Origin: JAMCZU01 sp964479405 | Lineage (GTDB): Bacteria > Patescibacteriota > UBA1384 > UBA12157 > JAENIV01 | DNA length: 39,397 nucleotides | Reading direction: 5' to 3' | NCBI GenBank assembly: GCA_964479405.1 | Contig: CAYZMA010000004.1 | Span: forward strand, 1 to 39,397 | Part shown: in pieces, positions 38,153 to 39,397 of the stretch | How the letters are laid out: each line of letters begins with the position of its first letter | How positions within the stretch are numbered: position 1 is the stretch's first letter | Notes under the pieces: generated by a model | Told to the model about the DNA's origin: nothing | Databases searched by the model: none | What the model saw: only the letters and a program-made list of their open reading frames with translations | Position numbers and translations under genes: made by a program

Positions 38153-38696
38153 TACTAGGTTGTTTTTTCATTTTGCGAGTCAAATATACTGTTAAAAATC
38201 CGTAACTAATTCCGAGAACTGTGCCTCCTAAAATGTCTGTTGGATAGTGCATGCCGTTATGCATTCTAGAAAAGGTCATTAAAATTATAAAGAGTATTGC
38301 TAAAGCCAAAACCCACCATTTGCGATAAAAATAAAGAGAAAAAGTTGAAAGCGCGATTGTCATCGCCAGATGCCCTGAAGGAAAAGACGAATCAGCCCAA
38401 AGTTCGCCGGAAGAAATAATTGAATTTGGAAAAGCAATATAAGGTCGCTCACGAAAAAAGACACTGGCTAAAGTTTGTTTTAAAATTAGATCATTAATAA
38501 TAAAGTAAATTACCACCAACAAAATTGTACCCCAAAATATTCGTTTGCCATTGATTTTGTCAAAAATAAGCGCCAAAAGCGCCAATAAAAACCAAAAAAC
38601 GACTAAAAATGGTATCCAGTTTATGTAAAACGAAACGCTATCAACAGCTGTCCCCGATCCCAAATGATTTAAAAAATAAACAATTTTATATTCCAT
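38145..38696 (-). CDS. PAP2-family membrane phosphatase
   Basis: This 183-aa protein has about five TM segments and the three PAP2 phosphatase motifs: KQTLASVFFRERP, SSFPSGH and SRMHNGMHYPTD. Candidates for activity include undecaprenyl-pyrophosphate or phosphatidate dephosphorylation in the membrane. It fits the wall-building theme of the window, but substrate is not decided by sequence. It follows tRNA-Val by 6 nt and may be read from the tRNA promoter at 38875-38903. Confidence 0.88.
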   Translation of the reverse strand: MEYKIVYFLNHLGSGTAVDSVSFYINWIPFLVVFWFLLALLALIFDKINGKRIFWGTILLVVIYFIINDLILKQTLASVFFRERPYIAFPNSIISSGELWADSSFPSGHLAMTIALSTFSLYFYRKWWVLALAILFIILMTFSRMHNGMHYPTDILGGTVLGISYGFLTVYLTRKMKKQPSTI

Positions 38697-38702
38697 AATT
38701 AT

Positions 38703-38777
38703 TGGTGGGCGGTGAAGGATTCGAACCTACGGCATCTTCGATGTAAACGAAGCGCTCTACCGCTGAGCTAACCGCCC
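38703..38777 (-). tRNA. tRNA-Val (anticodon UAC)
   Basis: GGGCGGT acceptor, D arm GCTC/GAGC, anticodon stem CTTCG/CGAAG around TTTACAT (anticodon TAC), T arm GTAGG-TTCGAAT-CCTTC, and encoded CCA. It is separated by 1 nt from the tRNA-Leu gene upstream. Confidence 0.95.
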
Positions 38778-38778
38778 T

Positions 38779-38865
38779 TGGTGCCGAGAACAGGACTTGA
38801 ACCTGCACGGGCTTGCGCCCACATCCACCTCAAGGATGCGCGTATACCAATTCCGCCACCTCGGC
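38779..38865 (-). tRNA. tRNA-Leu (anticodon GAG)
   Basis: Class II tRNA with acceptor GCCGAGG, anticodon stem CATCC/GGATG around TTGAGGT (anticodon GAG), long variable arm (GGGCGC..GCCC), T arm GCAGG-TTCAAGT-CCTGT and encoded CCA. Confidence 0.95.
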
Positions 38866-38874
38866 TTCATTTTA

Positions 38875-38903
38875 ATTATATGGTAAAAGTGCTAAAAAAT
38901 CAA
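38875..38903 (-). promoter_or_regulatory. Promoter of the tRNA-Leu/tRNA-Val operon
   Basis: On the minus strand TTGATT (38898-38903), a 17-nt spacer and TATAAT (38875-38880), 10 nt before the tRNA-Leu 5' end. Confidence 0.8.
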
Positions 38904-38905
38904 TT

Positions 38906-38934
38906 AAAAAAATGCCCCGCCGGATGACGGGGCA
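38906..38934 (-). terminator. Terminator after the riboswitch-controlled gene
   Basis: TGCCCCG pairs with CGGGGCA, followed on the minus strand by seven T. It abuts the tRNA promoter. The gene is therefore a single-gene transcript. Confidence 0.9.
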
Positions 38935-38941
38935 AAAACCA

Positions 38942-39163
38942 CTAGAAGAAAAAGACAGTTGCTTTGACTTCCTCGCCACAATGGCGACATATAGCTGATA
39001 TTTCTTCTGAACGCTGAAAGCACGGCTCAACTTGAATCAATTTACTTAACTTGCCGTTTTTAAAGCGGATTCTAAAAAAGATAGTTTCTCCCCGCCAAGC
39101 TCGGTAGTTAAAATGTGCATTTTCGTTTGCCTCCACAATCAGAGGCATTTTTCTTTGTGACAT
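38942..39163 (-). CDS. 73-aa cysteine-containing small protein under GEMM riboswitch control
   Basis: The product (MSQRKMPLIVEANENAHF...) ends with C48, C59-R-H-C62-G and a very hydrophobic FFF terminus, resembling a half zinc-ribbon (CRHCGEEVKATVFFF). No family is recognised. ATG 39163 is chosen because GGAGGT lies seven bases upstream; the GTG at 39172 overlaps that ribosome site. The 5' leader carries a c-di-GMP-I riboswitch and a stem that hides the ribosome site. The riboswitch suggests a surface or lifestyle function, but this is inference. Confidence 0.75.
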   Translation of the reverse strand: MSQRKMPLIVEANENAHFNYRAWRGETIFFRIRFKNGKLSKLIQVEPCFQRSEEISAICRHCGEEVKATVFFF

Positions 39164-39165
39164 TA

Positions 39166-39192
39166 TTGTCACCTCCTGTTAGAAAGTGACAA
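39166..39192 (-). promoter_or_regulatory. Ribosome-site-sequestering stem (expression platform)
   Basis: TTGTCAC (39186-39192 on the minus strand) pairs perfectly with GTGACAA (39166-39172), burying GGAGGT in the hairpin. Its 5' arm overlaps the 3' strand of riboswitch P1 (39190-39203) by three bases, so the two structures compete at the junction. Confidence 0.65.
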
Positions 39193-39297
39193 AACCAAAA
39201 GAGTACACTCCGGCAACCCGGCTATCCTTCAATTTCTTGATTCGGACCCGTGGTTTTGCGACCCTGTCTTACAACAGGTGTGCCTTTTTCGGTCTTG
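39190..39297 (-). promoter_or_regulatory. c-di-GMP-I (GEMM) riboswitch
   Basis: The minus-strand RNA holds the GEMM core: AGGCACACC, a stem capped by a GUAA tetraloop (CCTGTT/GACAGG), GGTCGCAAAACCACGGG, and GGATAGCCGGGTTGCCG. The P1 arms CAAGACCGAAAAAG (39284-39297) and CTCTTTTGGTTTTG (39190-39203) pair over 14 positions with one mismatch. The G at the position equivalent to Vc2 G20 favours c-di-GMP over cGAMP. Assignment is from motif memory; a covariance-model score is not available. Confidence 0.88.
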
Positions 39298-39306
39298 TTA
39301 ATTATT

Positions 39307-39335
39307 ACTATACCATATATGAGCCATTTTGTCAA
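39307..39335 (-). promoter_or_regulatory. Promoter of the riboswitch transcript
   Basis: On the minus strand a perfect TTGACA (39330-39335), 17-nt spacer and TATAGT (39307-39312). The transcript would start near 39300, right at the first base of P1. Beyond 39336 to the window end no gene is seen. Confidence 0.85.
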
Positions 39336-39397
39336 GGGTAAAAAGGCTCTATGTCAAATAATGTGGTATAAAAGTAAGCCAATTGGGATGAAAGCTA

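Overview
The window looks like a chromosomal segment of a Candidate Phyla Radiation (Patescibacteria, probably Parcubacteria-like) bacterium. The basis is gene content and style, not a database match. DNA is AT-rich, operons are tight with 4-14 nt overlaps, and there is a class I (archaeal-type) LysRS, a short AlaRS without its C-terminal domain, a ComEC-free mix of coiled-coil and M23/C39 wall hydrolases, lamin-tail (LTD) surface proteins, and tRNAs that carry encoded CCA or a group I intron. Almost all genes lie on the minus strand, so transcription mostly runs right to left. Only csrA, a PaaX/Cas2-like gene and a CapA-like gene are on the plus strand.

Layout, left to right. 1-1696: end-truncated exported LTD/OB-fold protein. 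1760-6256: a six-gene wall/division operon, read as ftsE, ftsX, coiled-coil C39 peptidase, small membrane protein, bacterial PH-domain membrane protein and an M23 peptidase whose two catalytic halves are in swapped order. 6306-10591: polX, GNAT, an anchored hypothetical, TspO-like, ASCH-like and Nudix genes. 10581-14762: secA, hpf, serS. 14855-18046: NYN-domain protein, class I lysS, greA. 18107-22292: mreB-mreC-mreD-mrdA elongasome operon. 22462-22659: csrA with its own promoter and terminator. 22700-27041: FtsA/PilM-like ATPase, baseplate-J-like membrane protein, ruvX, mltG. 27042-28118: PaaX/Cas2-like gene bracketed by two matched 38-bp palindromes. 28119-31765: exported hypotheticals behind a promoter with a dinucleotide microsatellite in its spacer, alaS, a lytic transglycosylase and a 56-aa small gene. 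31843-31950: a candidate sRNA. 32020-33508: a small tRNA-Leu-linked island (EgtD-like methyltransferase plus DUF2283/DUF4258 pair). 33609-36601: DHH phosphoesterase, MBL-like protein, S1-domain protein, membrane protein. 36735-37014: tRNA-Phe interrupted by a group I intron. 37127-38696: leaderless CapA-like gene and PAP2 phosphatase. 38703-38865: tRNA-Val and tRNA-Leu. 38942-39335: small cysteine-containing gene under a c-di-GMP-I (GEMM) riboswitch.

Functional themes. Much of the window concerns building and cutting the cell wall: FtsEX with a coiled-coil hydrolase, MreBCD-PBP2, MltG, a soluble-type lytic transglycosylase and the M23 protein. The other large theme is translation: three aminoacyl-tRNA synthetases, four tRNAs, HPF, S1 and CsrA. 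Three kinds of small palindromic repeats are scattered through the window, some of them inside coding sequence.

The strongest unusual signals are the GEMM riboswitch with a visible ribosome-site-sequestering stem, the group I intron in tRNA-Phe, the paired palindromes around the Cas2-like regulator, the swapped-order M23 domain, the (AG)8 promoter spacer, the candidate anti-Shine-Dalgarno sRNA and the tRNA-Leu island. All assignments come from reading the sequence; no searches or folding programs were run.
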